From Prochilodus magdalenae (taxonomy: Eukaryota > Chordata > Actinopteri > Characiformes > Prochilodontidae), in assembly GCA_024036415.1 (NCBI GenBank), contig JAMWET010001646.1, positions 476,501 to 540,500 of the forward strand: 64,000 nt of DNA, read 5' to 3'. Shown piece by piece: positions 34,961 to 46,297 of this stretch; the stretch's first letter is position 1; each line of letters begins with the position of its first letter. The notes under the pieces were generated by a model, which had not been told where the DNA came from, made no database searches, and saw nothing but the letters and a program-made list of their open reading frames with translations. Both the position numbers and the translations under genes were made by a program.

Positions 34961-35826
34961 CAACGGGGCAAATGATAAACACAGAGATAATGGGAAACAA
35001 AGAGATGTGTGTCCTTTAGTCATTAACTGGTGTAAGCCTATGGATTTTCATCTTCAATTCATTCATTGCATTTGATATATATAGCAAACAGCAGCATTGC
35101 AGGTGCTATTATTAATTGGGTTTCACCATCCAAAGGGGCACAAGACAAAATCTTAAATAGGGCATCACATTGGTCAGGGCCACCAAAACTACGTTACACT
35201 GTGTAACAGATGACAGAGGATGCATTTACAGAAGGGATTTGGCTGACTATTGACTGTGAGTGATTGTAAACAGTGTCAGCCTAATAGCAAATTTGACCAT
35301 GTAAATTAGCTTTTTCCCCAAAGCGTTCTTTTCAAGGGGTTCCCAGTTTTATTTTTGGGGTTTACTAGAATAGATTTAGATGCTTAAAACTGTACATCTG
35401 CTGCCTGACTCTGTTAGAGCTCCTGTGTCTTTAATCAGGGGTGATTGTTCAGTTTACCATTCAGAAGGATTGTGTTATAGATAACATCACCTTGTAACAG
35501 AGAAAAGAGCTGGAATTCCAGCAAGGCATTTCAGGCAGCTGAGAAAAGTGGGAGTTTTTGTGGGGTTAGAGAGTTTCTCCCTCATGTACTTTGGGCTTTA
35601 TACTTTGCAGAATATGCACATGCACAAAAAGCTACCTCACACTAAAGAAAACGGAAACACTGGAAAAGCATACTAGGTCTCTTTAAAGGCACTGGGAGAA
35701 TATGACTGTAGCAGTCCTCACAATGGTGTTAGAGTGTAGCCACTGTTCTGTGAAGAGGTCATAAACAATGTCCTCCTTTCCACCCTCCGCTCACACACCT
35801 TCACACACACCCAACACCTATACCTA
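34961..35826. other. Non-coding stretch
   Basis: May include more of a DNA element ('aaaggggcacaagacaaaat' at about 35,131 against 'taggggcacccc' at 34,676), but matching ends could not be established. Confidence 0.35.

Positions 35827-35854
<28 letters not shown>
35827..35854. repeat. CA microsatellite
   Basis: About 14 AC units, with looser ACAC words on both sides. Confidence 0.9.
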
Positions 35855-35857
<3 letters not shown>

Positions 35858-35955
35858 AACCTACCATCACCTAACACACACATGGTGGCTGTCCTCCCGC
35901 TGTCCCTCACACTGTGCCAGGGAGGACGCGGACTTGGCCGTTAGCTCAGCCATCT

Positions 35956-36088
35956 GCTCTCTCTCTTTCTCTCTCTCTCACGCTTGCTTCCCTACTTCCG
36001 CCCCCTCTACCCTTTTCTCTACTACATACTCTCTCTCTCTTTTTCTCTCTCACTGTCTCACTTGTTCCCTCTCCTTCTTGCTCTTTCA
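35956..36088. repeat. CT-rich tract, pairs with the GA tract downstream
   Basis: Imperfect CTCT/TTCT repeat of about 130 nt. About 90 nt further on, a GA tract of similar length is its approximate reverse complement. Confidence 0.85.
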
Positions 36089-36178
36089 GGGTCAGCCAAC
36101 CACCTACACAAAGACAAGCTCTGTCTGAAGCCAGGAAAGAAAAAAACATCTCTAAGAGCTTTGTCAACCAAAGTGGCT

Positions 36179-36179
36179 T

Positions 36180-36212
<33 letters not shown>

Positions 36213-36299
36213 AAGAGAGAGAAAGAGAGAAAGAGACAGAGAGAGACAGAGAGAGACAGAGAGAGAGAGAGACAGAGACAGAGAGAGAGAGAAAGAAAG
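36179..36299. repeat. GA/GACA-rich tract
   Basis: About 120 nt of GAGA, GACAGA and GAAAGA units. It gives the arginine/glutamate-rich tail of a 129-codon frame starting at 35,914, which is therefore simple-repeat translation and not a gene. Confidence 0.9.
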
Positions 36300-36747
36300 T
36301 TAAAAAGTTGACGAGATAGAGAAAAAGAGCAAGAGAAAGACAGAAAGGCTTCCGTCCACCCTCCTTATCAGCCTCTCTCTTCTGTCGAGTCTGACACCGG
36401 CCATTATGGAGAGGAAGTGGCCTAATCAGACCACTGCACCCGGAGGGGCCTCTACCCCGGCTGACCCCATTGACGGTCATCTATCCACCCCTGCATCTGA
36501 TTAGCCTGGCGAGACCACATCTGAAACAGCTCAATACCATTACATTCCTCCACACAGGTCCCAGTGTGAGCTCCTTCAGTAAACTGTTGCTTACTCAAGC
36601 TTTAGCCATTTCTTGTTTCACTGAACTCGAGCCAATTTCCAATTCACAGTCCCTCTCACCACATTTACTGCTGTTCCCTAAAGGTACCCGTTTAAAAATA
36701 GAATGTGTCACTGGCAGAGAGGGAGAGAACAAACGAGTGAGTGCGTA

Positions 36748-36800
36748 AAGAAAGAAAGGAAGGAAGGAAGGAATGAAGAAAGAAAGAAACAAAGAAACAA
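36748..36800. repeat. GAAA/GGAA tetranucleotide repeat
   Basis: Alternating AAAG and GGAA units with one GAAT interruption. Confidence 0.85.
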
Positions 36801-37704
36801 CAGATATTTTATACTTTCTATATATGCATACAATTTCTCCAAGAAATTTGTTTTTAATAAATGATAATATGTCCAAATTCTAATAAGGAGGCTGTGAAAA
36901 CAAACCTCCCATCAGTGGCTAGCCAGCATTTATGCTGTCTCAAACTGAAGATGTGTAATTAGCCTGCTTCTGTGACGTTTTGATTTATCATTATTAATAT
37001 ACACAGATTTATGTCAACATACTAAATATTGCACTAATATGGTTATACAAGATGTTTACTCCCACCTATAAACTACAACCTCCACCTGAACACAGGCCCA
37101 TGGACCATTAGAGGGTGTTTCATGGTCCACTAATGGTCTTTGGCCCACAGAGCATGCTGAAAGGGTATTCAAAGATAAGTCAGTCGCATGTCTCAGACGT
37201 GGCTCTTCGGTGGATGTGAGAAAATGCTCTACTACTGTCACCATATCTTCATCATTATAATGTTGATTTTGCAGATGAGACCTCAACATCAACACAGATG
37301 CACACAAGCCACATTTAGGGGTGTTCTTATTTTCTCCATACATGGTACTGCTTCTTCTTTCTCAGGAATGTTACTTCTTTCAGGTATTTTGCTTTTGCGC
37401 AAGAATAACATAGGCATGCAAATCTATAAGTATTAATGTGAATAAATTATAAATATAAACATTATGAGCAGTGTGGGAAGCACCACCTTTTTGGGGGCTG
37501 GTCATTCCTTTAGGTTTGCTTGGTAATCCAGTGTTTGCTGTCCTTCCATAGGTGTTAAACGCTCTTTCTGGAAATTCTCTTTTGTAGTTTGGTATATGGT
37601 CATTCACACCTTAACTACAGTATTGCACATCTCTGTGAAGTGAAATTAAACAGTTCAGTATGTCTGGGTGTACGTTCTTATGAAAGTAGTACATGCTATA
37701 TAAA
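36801..37704. other. Non-coding stretch
   Basis: A 95-codon minus-strand frame (37,056-37,343) overlaps plus-strand frames and matches nothing I know. No recognised repeat. Confidence 0.4.
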
Positions 37705-38115
37705 CCCATTGTCAAAAAATATAGTTGCACAAATAGCTCCACAAAGAAGGCGTCGACCCACAGAAATGAAACTTGGTGGGTAGGTTCGAAATCATGTGAC
37801 ATGCAATTGATTCAAGTTTCATGCTCAGCATCCCGTATGACATAAGCAGGGATGGGCCTTATTACTGTACCTGACTGACCCAACAGCCATGACTGCGCAC
37901 ATTCAGCGAGAAGGATGCCCTTCAGGAGTCATCCTGTTAGTACCCACACCCTTGATGGCTGCATGACACAATGGTGTTGTGTCATGGATTGGCTCATATG
38001 GCAGCGGGTCATCTTCAGTGACGAGTCCCACTTTTGTGACATGTCACATGTCCAGAAGGACTGGTGTCTTTCCACCACATTTATAAGCAGCAGAGATACT
38101 GCATTATGACTTTAG
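37705..38115 (+). mobile_element. Tc1/mariner transposase remnant
   Basis: The plus strand encodes WQRVIFSDESHFCDMSHVQK. The block V-I-F-S-D-E-S-H-F contains the second catalytic aspartate of the Tc1/mariner DD34E transposase and is highly typical. Upstream, at about 37,750, RRRPTEMKLGG fits the start of the catalytic half before a frame break. No terminal inverted repeats are visible and the C-terminal third is missing. Not a functional gene. Confidence 0.7.
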
Positions 38116-39039
38116 CTAGATGAGAAGTTACCGTTGTTTATGGTCAGAATTGCAGATGGCTTTATTAAAATAGAATGTAAACCCAACGTACATATAATTT
38201 ATTGGGTTCCTTAAATTCAATACATAATTATACAATGACATTTTATATGGCGAATGCTGTACATTATTATAAAATTAAAAGTCTTTATGGTGAATATCAC
38301 AAGCTAGAGTGATATATAGTCTTTAGTATGTCATGTTTTTAGCTTGAAGCTACTTCTACTACTACTATTGAAAACCTGTTTTCTGAGGCCCGGAGATTAG
38401 AAGAGTAATGGACATATTAGACAGGTCAGCTTCTTGCTCCCTGCTGGGTATTTCTGATGAATAGTCAGAAGTAGTAATAATAACAGGAAGAGAGGCAAGC
38501 TCAAGTCGTGATGAAGTATTGTTGTGGGAACAGAAAGGTACAGGTGCCTGTGCTAGTACCCTTGAAACAGCAGAAAGGATGTCAACACAAAAGCACCATT
38601 AATCCACTAACATTCTGGCTCACCTGAGCTAATGCATCAAATATGTGTACAAATATTCTCCATAACAACAGAGTATACATATATCAGTGCTGATCGCAGT
38701 GTATAAAGCATGTTCTGCATGTTATTCAGCTATTTTAGGCTAATTAAATAATGTATCTGTGTATTGCCAAAGTCTGAAGCAAACACAGGCAGTCCATTAT
38801 GCTGAATTTTAGCTCGGAAACCCTTTTAATCAAAGTACAAAAACATCCATTAGCTTGCTTCCTCTGGTTAATGTTGCCAGTTTTAATCCAATCTCACGTT
38901 ATTTTTAAACTGAAGGCCACTGTCCAAAAGAACAACAAACAAAAAAAGGAAACAATATCTCCATTATTTTTGTTTAAATATTATTCCGTAAGAGGTTCAT
39001 GATTAAGTGACCATTAAAAAATTATCATTTTTCGGAACT
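38116..39039. other. Non-coding AT-rich stretch
   Basis: Nothing recognised. Confidence 0.45.
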
Positions 39040-39275
39040 TACATTAGGTAAGCAACGTGTAAGTCAAAGCAGCCTGTTGAATTTATATTCTAAACAATAG
39101 GAAGCTGGGGTGTCCAGCGCATCATGAGAAATGCACAGTCCCTCCTGCTCAGTGTTAGCTTTAACAGCAAGTGATGTGAGTTCAGCATCAAACTTCATCC
39201 TTAGCTCTCCAGGAGCATCTTCAGTGGTGGTAAGCAGCACCAATGTTAACTCTCATTTTACTTCCATTTATATTT
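39040..39275. repeat. Dispersed repeat family A, copy 2
   Basis: Shares with 7,198-7,440 'attctaaacaatagga' (against 'actccaaacaacagga'), 'gcacagtccctcctgctc' (against 'gtgcagtccctctctgctc'), 'gagttcagcatcaaacttca' and 'agcagcaccaatgttaa', in the same order. The 5' start is degraded. Confidence 0.6.
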
Positions 39276-39991
39276 ACTACTTTTTGTTTGAGAGAGTGGG
39301 CAATGGTTATAACTTTATTAGATATGTCAGCAACACAATACCTAGACCATCACATTCTATTGATAATTTTAGTTAATTTTGCAATGTTTTTAACTAAATA
39401 TCTCACCAACTGATAAACATAAAATCACACAATCTGAAGCACCCAGCAGTGACGCACATATACATAAATATACAGAGATCTGAATACTCCTGGTCAAATG
39501 ACATGTTTGGTTGATTTAATAATTTCGTTGTCATTTACAGACAACAAACCTAAACACTGCATTCTCCCTGTCATATTTCCTGCATTAAAGATGAAAATAT
39601 AGTAATAAATTAAATAGAAAATGTGTCATAGCTTTTACACAGGCAACATTTTATGTTTAGTTTTTTCCAGTATGTTAAATTCAGCATTTAAATGTACAGA
39701 AATATGTTCTGAGTAGAGGATGTAGTACTTGACATGAGATTTTAAATTTTCCATACAACATTAACTACCTGATAATATCAGTAAGGCTTGACTGTTAATA
39801 CCTCTAACAGCCATACGAAACTAAACCCCAAAAATATCGACACTCTGGTATAGATCATCTTGTCGCTCAGTACTATTTCTGGTACACATGCGCACAAACA
39901 CAACACAGTCTTTGTTAGCCCCTGACAGCTGCTTTCTGATGCCATGTCTATTCTTGGATGTTGTCAGTTGTCAAAACATCACTTTGGACAG
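39276..39991. other. Non-coding AT-rich stretch
   Basis: No supported feature. Confidence 0.45.
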
Positions 39992-40040
39992 CTGTGTGTA
40001 TGTGTGTGTATGTATGTGTGTGTGTAAGAGAGAGAGAATA
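39992..40040. repeat. GT then GA microsatellite
   Basis: GT/GTAT units followed by a short GA run. Confidence 0.85.
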
Positions 40041-40586
40041 AGAGAGTGAGCAAAGTGTATCACTGCAGGGCAGCTGGCTGGTCATCCTTCTCCTTCTTTC
40101 TTGCTGACACGAACATACAAGCTTATTCTCCAGATGGCTTTGGGCCCATATCCCACCACCCATGCTGATCCCAGGTCAGTGTCTCAATGGACGCTGTCTA
40201 TTCAGCAGCACGGCCCAGCCCGACCAGAACTGACCGTGCCTCAGTTCCCTCGTACTGCAGTGCGGCCCCTGGAGGCACAAAATAATCTAACCAGAGGCTC
40301 CCTGTGTGGATGGATCCGGTCCCACTGCCTGCGGCACTGTCGCTGTCCATGGTGCTACTTTTGTTTTTGCCCGGCTGAATCATGGCCCAGCATGAATGGG
40401 GATTTGGACCAGACCCATGCAGAGTGTTTTTTATATTATTATTCAGCCAGAGGGAGAATGACTGGCGGGGGGCGTTTATTCAGCAAAAAATAATGTCTGA
40501 ATGTGCAAGCTTGATCAACATAAAATCAGCGCACCGGCTAATATATCATACCTATCAGTGTTGATGTTAACACAATAACACTGATT
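40041..40586. other. GC-balanced non-coding block
   Basis: A 130-codon plus-strand frame (40,101-40,493) overlaps other frames on both strands and has no recognisable domain or splice context. The composition is richer in G and C than the surroundings. Confidence 0.35.
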
Positions 40587-40665
40587 TTACTATTATTATT
40601 AATATTGCTATTATTAGTAGTAGCATTAGTAGTTGTAGTAATAGTAATAGCATTAGTATTATTTG
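40587..40665. repeat. Imperfect TTA/TAG trinucleotide repeat
   Basis: Run of TAT, TTA, TAG and GTA units; on the minus strand it reads as an asparagine/threonine/isoleucine string. Confidence 0.8.
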
Positions 40666-40905
40666 CTGTATCATTAAAAGATAACAAAATAGCAAAGAAC
40701 AGTACTGTGGCAAAGAGATCACCCTTCATTCATAAAATCTGCATAAAAAATACTAATTTTTCATTTTTCAGTAGATATTTCTGAGGGTGTGAAAGCTGGA
40801 GTTTGGAAAACAGTCAAAAGATATTAAAGATAGGACACCAAACAGCTGTGCAAGACATGCCTGACCAACGGTAGTAAACACTGGATTGCTTACAAGCATG
40901 GAAAC

Positions 40906-40985
40906 TAGGGCTGCACAATATATCATTTCAGCATTGTGCGCATGCGCAATACTCACATTGCAGGACGTGCAATTAAATCATCATA
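40906..40985. mobile_element. Possible single hAT-like end
   Basis: TAGGGCTGCACAATATATC is a typical terminus of fish hAT-like elements and matches the ends of the elements at 25,771 and 54,631. No matching right end or duplication of the left flank was found downstream. Confidence 0.4.
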
Positions 40986-41344
40986 GAACAAAGTAACGTC
41001 TTACACGGCAACATTTTTGCTACTTGATACATTAGAAAATCCGGGACTAAGACATACAGAATAGTCACAGTGCTCACATGCTTTTGGTGCACTCCAATCG
41101 ATTATTGCGGACCAAGTATTAATGTTCAAGAAAACACTCTTTACACTCACAAGAGGGTTAAACAATTTCTGCTTTTCATTGGAGTTAGTTTTTCCCCCAA
41201 TTATTTTACAATTAAGAATGTTATTAAATATAGATCACAGCGGACAATATAGTAGAATAAATAAAATGGTTGCCAACAGATAAACAGCTCTTACAGCTTT
41301 AATCTTTGGCAGGACGGAGAACAACAAGCTCTAGCAGCTTCAGA
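40986..41344. other. AT-rich unassigned sequence
   Basis: Could be interior of a decayed DNA element but shows no transposase. Confidence 0.35.
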
Positions 41345-41637
41345 TCTGAAACCAACAAAACAATAAACTGACCACTCCAAAGTCCACACCTCAACTTCAC
41401 TGAATGTGTTTGGGATCATAAGAGGCCATGATGCAGCCAGCTTCTGAATGTTGGAGATAATAACTCCTCAATGTGTCTTTAAAACAGCAGAAAAGAATGT
41501 AGCGTCTAATATTAGATTAATTGTTGAGGCTTTTGTGTAACTGTAAATATAGTTGTTGTTTCCTGATGCTGATAAATGTGTACTTTTACTTGATGGTAGT
41601 AAGTTAGGTGTGGTCTCTGATTTTGCACTGTAACATA
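41345..41637 (+). mobile_element. Tc1/mariner 3' half with terminal repeat
   Basis: The plus strand encodes QSPHLNFTECVWDHKR, the counterpart of the Tc1 motif QSPDLNPIExxW that lies just before the catalytic glutamate region. About 190 bp downstream, 'gtggtctctgattttgcactgta' (41,609-41,631) matches the fish Tc1-like terminal repeat, also seen at 61,189-61,213. The reading frame is broken by several stops and the 5' half is absent. Confidence 0.6.
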
Positions 41638-41739
41638 TGTCAGTTGATGCGTATCAGAACATCTCAAAGTACATACAACTGAACAAAATTTCCTTTACTG
41701 AAATGTGAATTCAGTCTGGTTAACATTCACAATAAGGTT

Positions 41740-42470
41740 TCCCCCATATTCACGAAAAGAACAGAGAGCAATCATCCACCATCCAGTACTATTCTGCCAA
41801 CACCGTCCCATATGCAGCGTCCTTTGACCACTGATTAGATTAGATTCAACTTTATTGTCATTGTCAAAACACAGCATTATTCATATATAAAGTGCTGGAA
41901 TGTAACCATAGCAATGCAAGGCTACAACATGTACAGTTATGGACAGTGGAGTGGATGAAAATACAGATGTTAATATAAATATAATATACATATGTACTGA
42001 ATGAGTGGAGAGGATGCAATGTAGATTATATGAACTGTAAGTGTAACAAATGTGCAGAGTAAAAGAAAGATGACAGCGAGTTGGATGAAGGACTAGATGA
42101 TGCCCAACACAAATGCTGCAGCAGCAGATGAACTACCTTCTCTCACTTTATATCTACAAGGTGGACTAACAAGGTAGGGGTGACTAATAGAGTGGACAGT
42201 GAGTGGACACACCTCCAGCAGCACTGCTGTGTCTGATTCACTCCACCACCATGTCAGTGTCCAGCGATCCAGCACTAAAATATTACCTGCGTCTGTGGAG
42301 ATCCTAACGCTTGAAAAACAGGGTAAGAAAGTATGCAGAGAAACAGATGGACTTTAGTCTGCAACCATAGAACTACACCTGTGCGCCTGCATGGTAAGCA
42401 GAGCTGATAAAATGGACAGAGAGTGCTGATATAAGGGGGTGGTTTAATTTTATGGCTAATAGGTTTATTT
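41740..42470 (+). repeat. Dispersed repeat family B, copy 3, interrupted by an insertion
   Basis: Left part to about 41,838 reads 'catatgcagcgtcctttg' and 'accactgat'. The family resumes at about 42,084 with 'gatgaaggactagatgatgcc' and continues 'agcagcagatgaact', 'acaaggtggactaacaaggt', 'gtggacagtgagtggacac', 'ctgtggagatcc', 'aagtatgcagagaaacagat', 'gtaagcagagctgataaaat' and 'gtttaattttatggct'. This is the most complete copy in the window. An unrelated piece of about 245 bp sits inside it. Confidence 0.7.
41839..42083 (-). mobile_element. LINE-like insertion nested in family B copy 3
   Basis: Starts 'tagattagattcaactttat' then 'tgtcattgtcaaaacacagc'. On the minus strand this ends in AATAAAGTTGAATCTAATCTA, a short-repeat tail typical of fish LINE 3' ends. 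It interrupts the family B repeat exactly between 'ccactgat' and 'gatgaagg', so it inserted later. The bases 'gat' occur on both sides and may be part of a short target duplication. LINE clade not assigned. Confidence 0.5.
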
Positions 42471-42970
42471 GGATTAGATTGTGGTGTTCAGTTTGTATCA
42501 ATATTTACTAGCACTGCTCTGCTCAGTGGACTGAATGGAGAGAGAATAGAGGGAGCCTTAGTGAGGCAGGGCATGTTGTCTATTGACCAAAAATAGTGTG
42601 GTGAATCATCGCCTCTATCGCCTTAAACAGACCTTTTAAGCAGAGGTATACTTGCAAAATAGATACTAGTAAACATTCGCTCAGCCAGAGTCGCTCCACT
42701 CCTCGAGGAAAATTAGATCACAGTTCAGGCCTGTCTTAAAGAACTACCACCCCCACGTCCTTATGCTGGAGAAGGCCTGTGTCGCTCTGTCATGTGCGTG
42801 CATTGATCGGATCGGAAAGCTCCTTCGCAACTCCTGTTCCCCACAGGCCTCCCGCGTTGCGTATCACTGCCTCCAGAACACGCAACAGAACAGGCCTCGG
42901 GCCACGGCAAAGATTACAAGCTCCAAATCTCGGTGGTAAATGCTACAACAGCTTATAAAGAACACTGCTG
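42471..42970. other. GC-balanced non-coding block
   Basis: From about 42,690 to 42,940 the sequence is balanced and repeat-free ('catgtgcgtgcattgatcgg', 'aaagattacaagctcc'), a possible conserved non-coding block. No gene. Confidence 0.35.
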
Positions 42971-43210
42971 TTTATAACAGCTTTTTTTTTGCCTAGCAAC
43001 TATTGATCTCTCTCACCCATCATGCTGCCTTGAACGTCAGGCGCTTAGCATAAAGAGCTAAAAACTGAGGCTCAGATGCACTCAGTGGGCCTCCTGCACT
43101 ATTTCTCGCATGGCCTCCTGCAGTGTCTACGAAGGCTTAGCCACTGAGAATAGCTTGGCTTGCTCATTAGGGCTATATGCTGAGAATGCTAGGTTATAGT
43201 GAAATGCAGT
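42971..43210 (+). repeat. Diverged direct duplication, unit 1
   Basis: Shares with 44,181-44,414 'tttataa', 'cctagcaactat', 'gttgccttgaa/gctgccttgaacgtcag', 'ctcagatgcaa/ctcagatgcac', 'ggcctcctgcagtgtcta', 'gcttgctcatta', 'tgaaatgc' in the same order and close spacing. No terminal inverted repeat or coding capacity. Confidence 0.65.
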
Positions 43211-44180
43211 TTGAATTTTATAGTGTAGCTGTTGCAACAAAGTGTCGCTGTGTCCTTGAGATGGGAACTTTACAAGAGTGAACAAAATAATCATTTTAAT
43301 GTCAGTTAATGTAAATGATTTTATATCAGATAATTCTGAGAACATTTGTCATGACCTGGCCAGACAATCTGGTGTACTGAAATTAAGAATGTCTTAACGT
43401 AATCATTTTGCCTTCATTTGTTCCAGTGTAGTCCTTTTGGCCCCCATTTGCGATCAGACTGCTGTAATACTGAGTATTATTGATACTGATCTCATCTAAT
43501 ATTTTATTTTCATAGTTAGAGACAGAGCTGCAGAGTTCAGATAAGATTAGGCTGCCATTTAATACACTATTAAAATCACTCTATTGTAATATGTGAATAA
43601 TGTGACATTCGGGAATGACTTTTTTTTGTAATTATGATTATTTTGATCCAGGCTGATCAACTGACCCAGTGATTTGACCATTGATTAGTTTAAATGTACT
43701 GCAGTAAATTGACTTCTTTTGATGTACGTATAGTAGTATAGCGTGAACCGCCATCTTTTTTATGAAATGCACATATGAAATTTTAATGCGTCATGAATGT
43801 GCTACAGTTCTCAGGTTTGAGTTTACTGTTACTTATAACGCTGCATTTAAAGCAAATACAGCTGTGATGCGTACCTTTTTACACCAGCTGTGCATGTCAC
43901 ATTGCTAAATACCATAGTTGTATGCAAAAGTTTGTTTTTATTAATGGTTCTTTAATAACGTTTTGTGTAAATTAAGGTTTCTTGTTGTTTCATTGCTGGA
44001 AAAAAGAAATTTCCAAAAATACACCCATACATAAGGTTAAGTACATTAAGCTTGCATTTCCCATTCACAAACTTAACCTTAACGAATCACTCACTTAAAA
44101 GTTCTGTAGGGAAAATAAAAGTTGTTCTCCTATGGCATCTCGACAAAGAACCCATACTGGCACATGTATCTTTAAGAATG
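43211..44180. other. AT-rich spacer between the two duplicated units
   Basis: No recognised element in about 970 bp; not shared with the other side of either unit. Confidence 0.4.
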
Positions 44181-44414
44181 TTTATAAACCTCTGTTTCTA
44201 GCATCTTCCTTCCTAGCAACTATCGATCTGTGTTATCCATCTTGTTGCCTTGAATGTCAGAAGCTGAACCTTAGCAGTACCTCAGATGCAATCAGCTGGC
44301 TTACTGCTGTAGTTCTTGCTGGCCTCTGGAGTGTCTAAAAGAGCCCAGCTATTGAGAAGGGCATGCTCATTACTACATGCAAAAGACTGCTATGGATTAT
44401 AATGAAATGCTATG
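44181..44414 (+). repeat. Diverged direct duplication, unit 2
   Basis: Second unit of the pair, same orientation as unit 1, with small indels and many substitutions, so the duplication is old or the two are copies of an unnamed dispersed repeat. Confidence 0.65.
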
Positions 44415-45394
44415 ATAAGCAAGAGTATTCGGGTACAAAAAGACCCTCCTAGCTGACTTTGCTCCTGCAGACTCCGGGATGGTGCATTAGTATGCTAGCA
44501 TGGATCACAGGCTCTAGAGAGCAGTGCACTGGCAGCTATGGCATGTCATTCATGCATCAAGCACAAATACTGAGGTGGATTTTACTCAAACGTATGGAAA
44601 GTATAACACCTTATGAATTATACACCCGACGAGTTCTGCCTTTTCATCGCTGTGAAAGGATAACCCCAGTCGATGGATTGGCTGCCAAGGCTTCATGTGG
44701 TACAGATTAGTTTAACGTAACAACCTATTGCAACCAAACCCAATTCTGATGATCTTAAAGGTGGGGAGAACTGCGTTAGTGTTCATTGCTGGAGTAAACT
44801 GAGTGCTGAAGGGCCAAATGCGGATGCATAACTTCTGCTACCTTTTATTTAGTATTTGAAATATTTTTTTAAGGCTTCCTCTCCACCTTCAAGATACCTC
44901 ATCCGAAGCAGGTTTTCCCACTCTGGCCAGTGTTGCTTTTTTCATTTTTTGCTTCACTTCATTTACAGGTACATGCAGTAAACCAACGTGACATACATTT
45001 ATGTGATGCTCTGTAAATATGCTCAATGAAAAATCTAGTAAAACCACAACACTGTAGTGTCAGTGCAGAGTAAGATACAGGAGAGGCCATTGAGAGCTCT
45101 TTTATTGACACCAGCAGAAAGACACAAATAGAGCAGTTTTGATTGTTATTAGTCATCAAAGTGCTTACACTGCACAATCTGACCAGAATAAAACACTGCA
45201 AACTTTCAGATTATGTACACGAACAAGTTTGCTGGCCAGTGTTTCTAATTCTGCAGGATTTCTGGCAAACTAGCATAGACTTTACATCTAAACAAACATG
45301 GTGGATGGCAGAAAGGCTTTTGCTATGCTTGTGGTCTGTGCTTTCTGCACAGAAAAAGCCAAGCGGCAAAAAAAGGGGTCAACAGGGCATACAC
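44415..45394. other. Non-coding stretch
   Basis: Overlapping short frames on both strands without recognised domains; no repeat assigned. Confidence 0.4.
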
Positions 45395-45957
45395 CAGTGG
45401 GGGATGAAGTGCACAAACTATGTACTTGAGTTAAAGTAGAGAGGCCCCAAGGTAAAATATTCCTCAAGTAAAAGTACTCAAGTATTTGCCATCATATTTA
45501 CAAATGTCAAAATAGCATGATTTATTATAACTCATAATCATTTCTGAAACAAGACTTGCTTATACAACTCATTGTATGTGAAAAGAATCTAGTGTGACTC
45601 TCGGTTCACCAATCTTTAAACAGAAAGTCACTGATTAGTCTGACACTGACTTTCTATTCAAATGATCAGAAGTACAAAACACTGGAGGAGAACCAAGCTC
45701 TGTCCAGCTCTGTCCAAAACAGCTCAAAACTGTGTCCCGATTGGTGTGCTAGCTTCAAGCTGCTTGAGCATGTTATGTTTTTTTACTCACAAAAACCAAA
45801 AGGAAGGACAGGTTTGGCCATAATGTGGAGGGAACAATAAGATTAGTCCTTAAAATGTAGTGGAGTTAAAGTAAAAGCCCCCCAGAATGGAAACACTTTA
45901 GTACAGATACTGCAACACACTAACCATATCTGTTTACTTCATTACAGTTCACCACTG
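45395..45957 (+). mobile_element. hAT-like non-autonomous element C, copy 1
   Basis: Left end CAGTGGGGGATGAAGTGCAC, right end 'cagttcaccactg', whose complement is CAGTGGTGAACTG: short inverted ends of the CAGTGG type. The interior contains 'acttgagttaaagtagag', 'ctcaagtaaaagtactcaag', 'gtctgacactga' and 'aatgtagtggagttaaagta', words typical of an abundant fish hAT-derived MITE. The flanking eight bases (gcatacac and gctaatgt) do not match, so the target duplication is lost or the boundaries are slightly off. The minus-strand copy at 15,995-16,539 shares the interior. Confidence 0.7.
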
Positions 45958-46297
45958 GCTAATGTGAGCTTGAGGTGTTATACAGACATTCATGCTGTGG
46001 CCACAACTCAACAAGCGTACCATCCTTCCGCATAAGGGATTTAGTTCTCGATTTAGCCACCATGCTTACAACCTCTTAAGTACACACCGGCAAATTCTGT
46101 TCATCATATCAGGAGACCTTTTGTGATTTTCACAAGGAACTTATCAGCCTCAAAATCGGCCCAATTCACCTGTAGAGTGGGGCAGGCAAAAGGTACAGCC
46201 TCCACAAGGTGGGGTTAGTTTTAACAGTGTTAAGCCTCCCATAGCAAACAATGAGACCAGTCTTCTAGGTGCAGATTCATTAAAAACACATAGAAAA
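45958..46297. other. Non-coding stretch
   Basis: Unassigned sequence between the hAT-like element and the hairpin. Confidence 0.4.

Noticed and set aside
34620..35215. Possible larger DNA transposon bounded by 'gggccttgacataggcgg' and 'cattggtcagggcc'
   Set aside because: The complement of the right side only loosely resembles the left side, and no flanking duplication was found.
35914..36303. 129-codon frame rich in serine/leucine then arginine/glutamate
   Set aside because: Pure translation of the CT and GA tracts.
40101..40493. 130-codon plus-strand frame
   Set aside because: Overlaps frames in other phases and on the other strand; amino acid order shows no family.
45387..45965. 8-bp target duplication for the CAGTGG-ended element
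   Set aside because: The octamers gcatacac and gctaatgt agree at too few positions to support a duplication.
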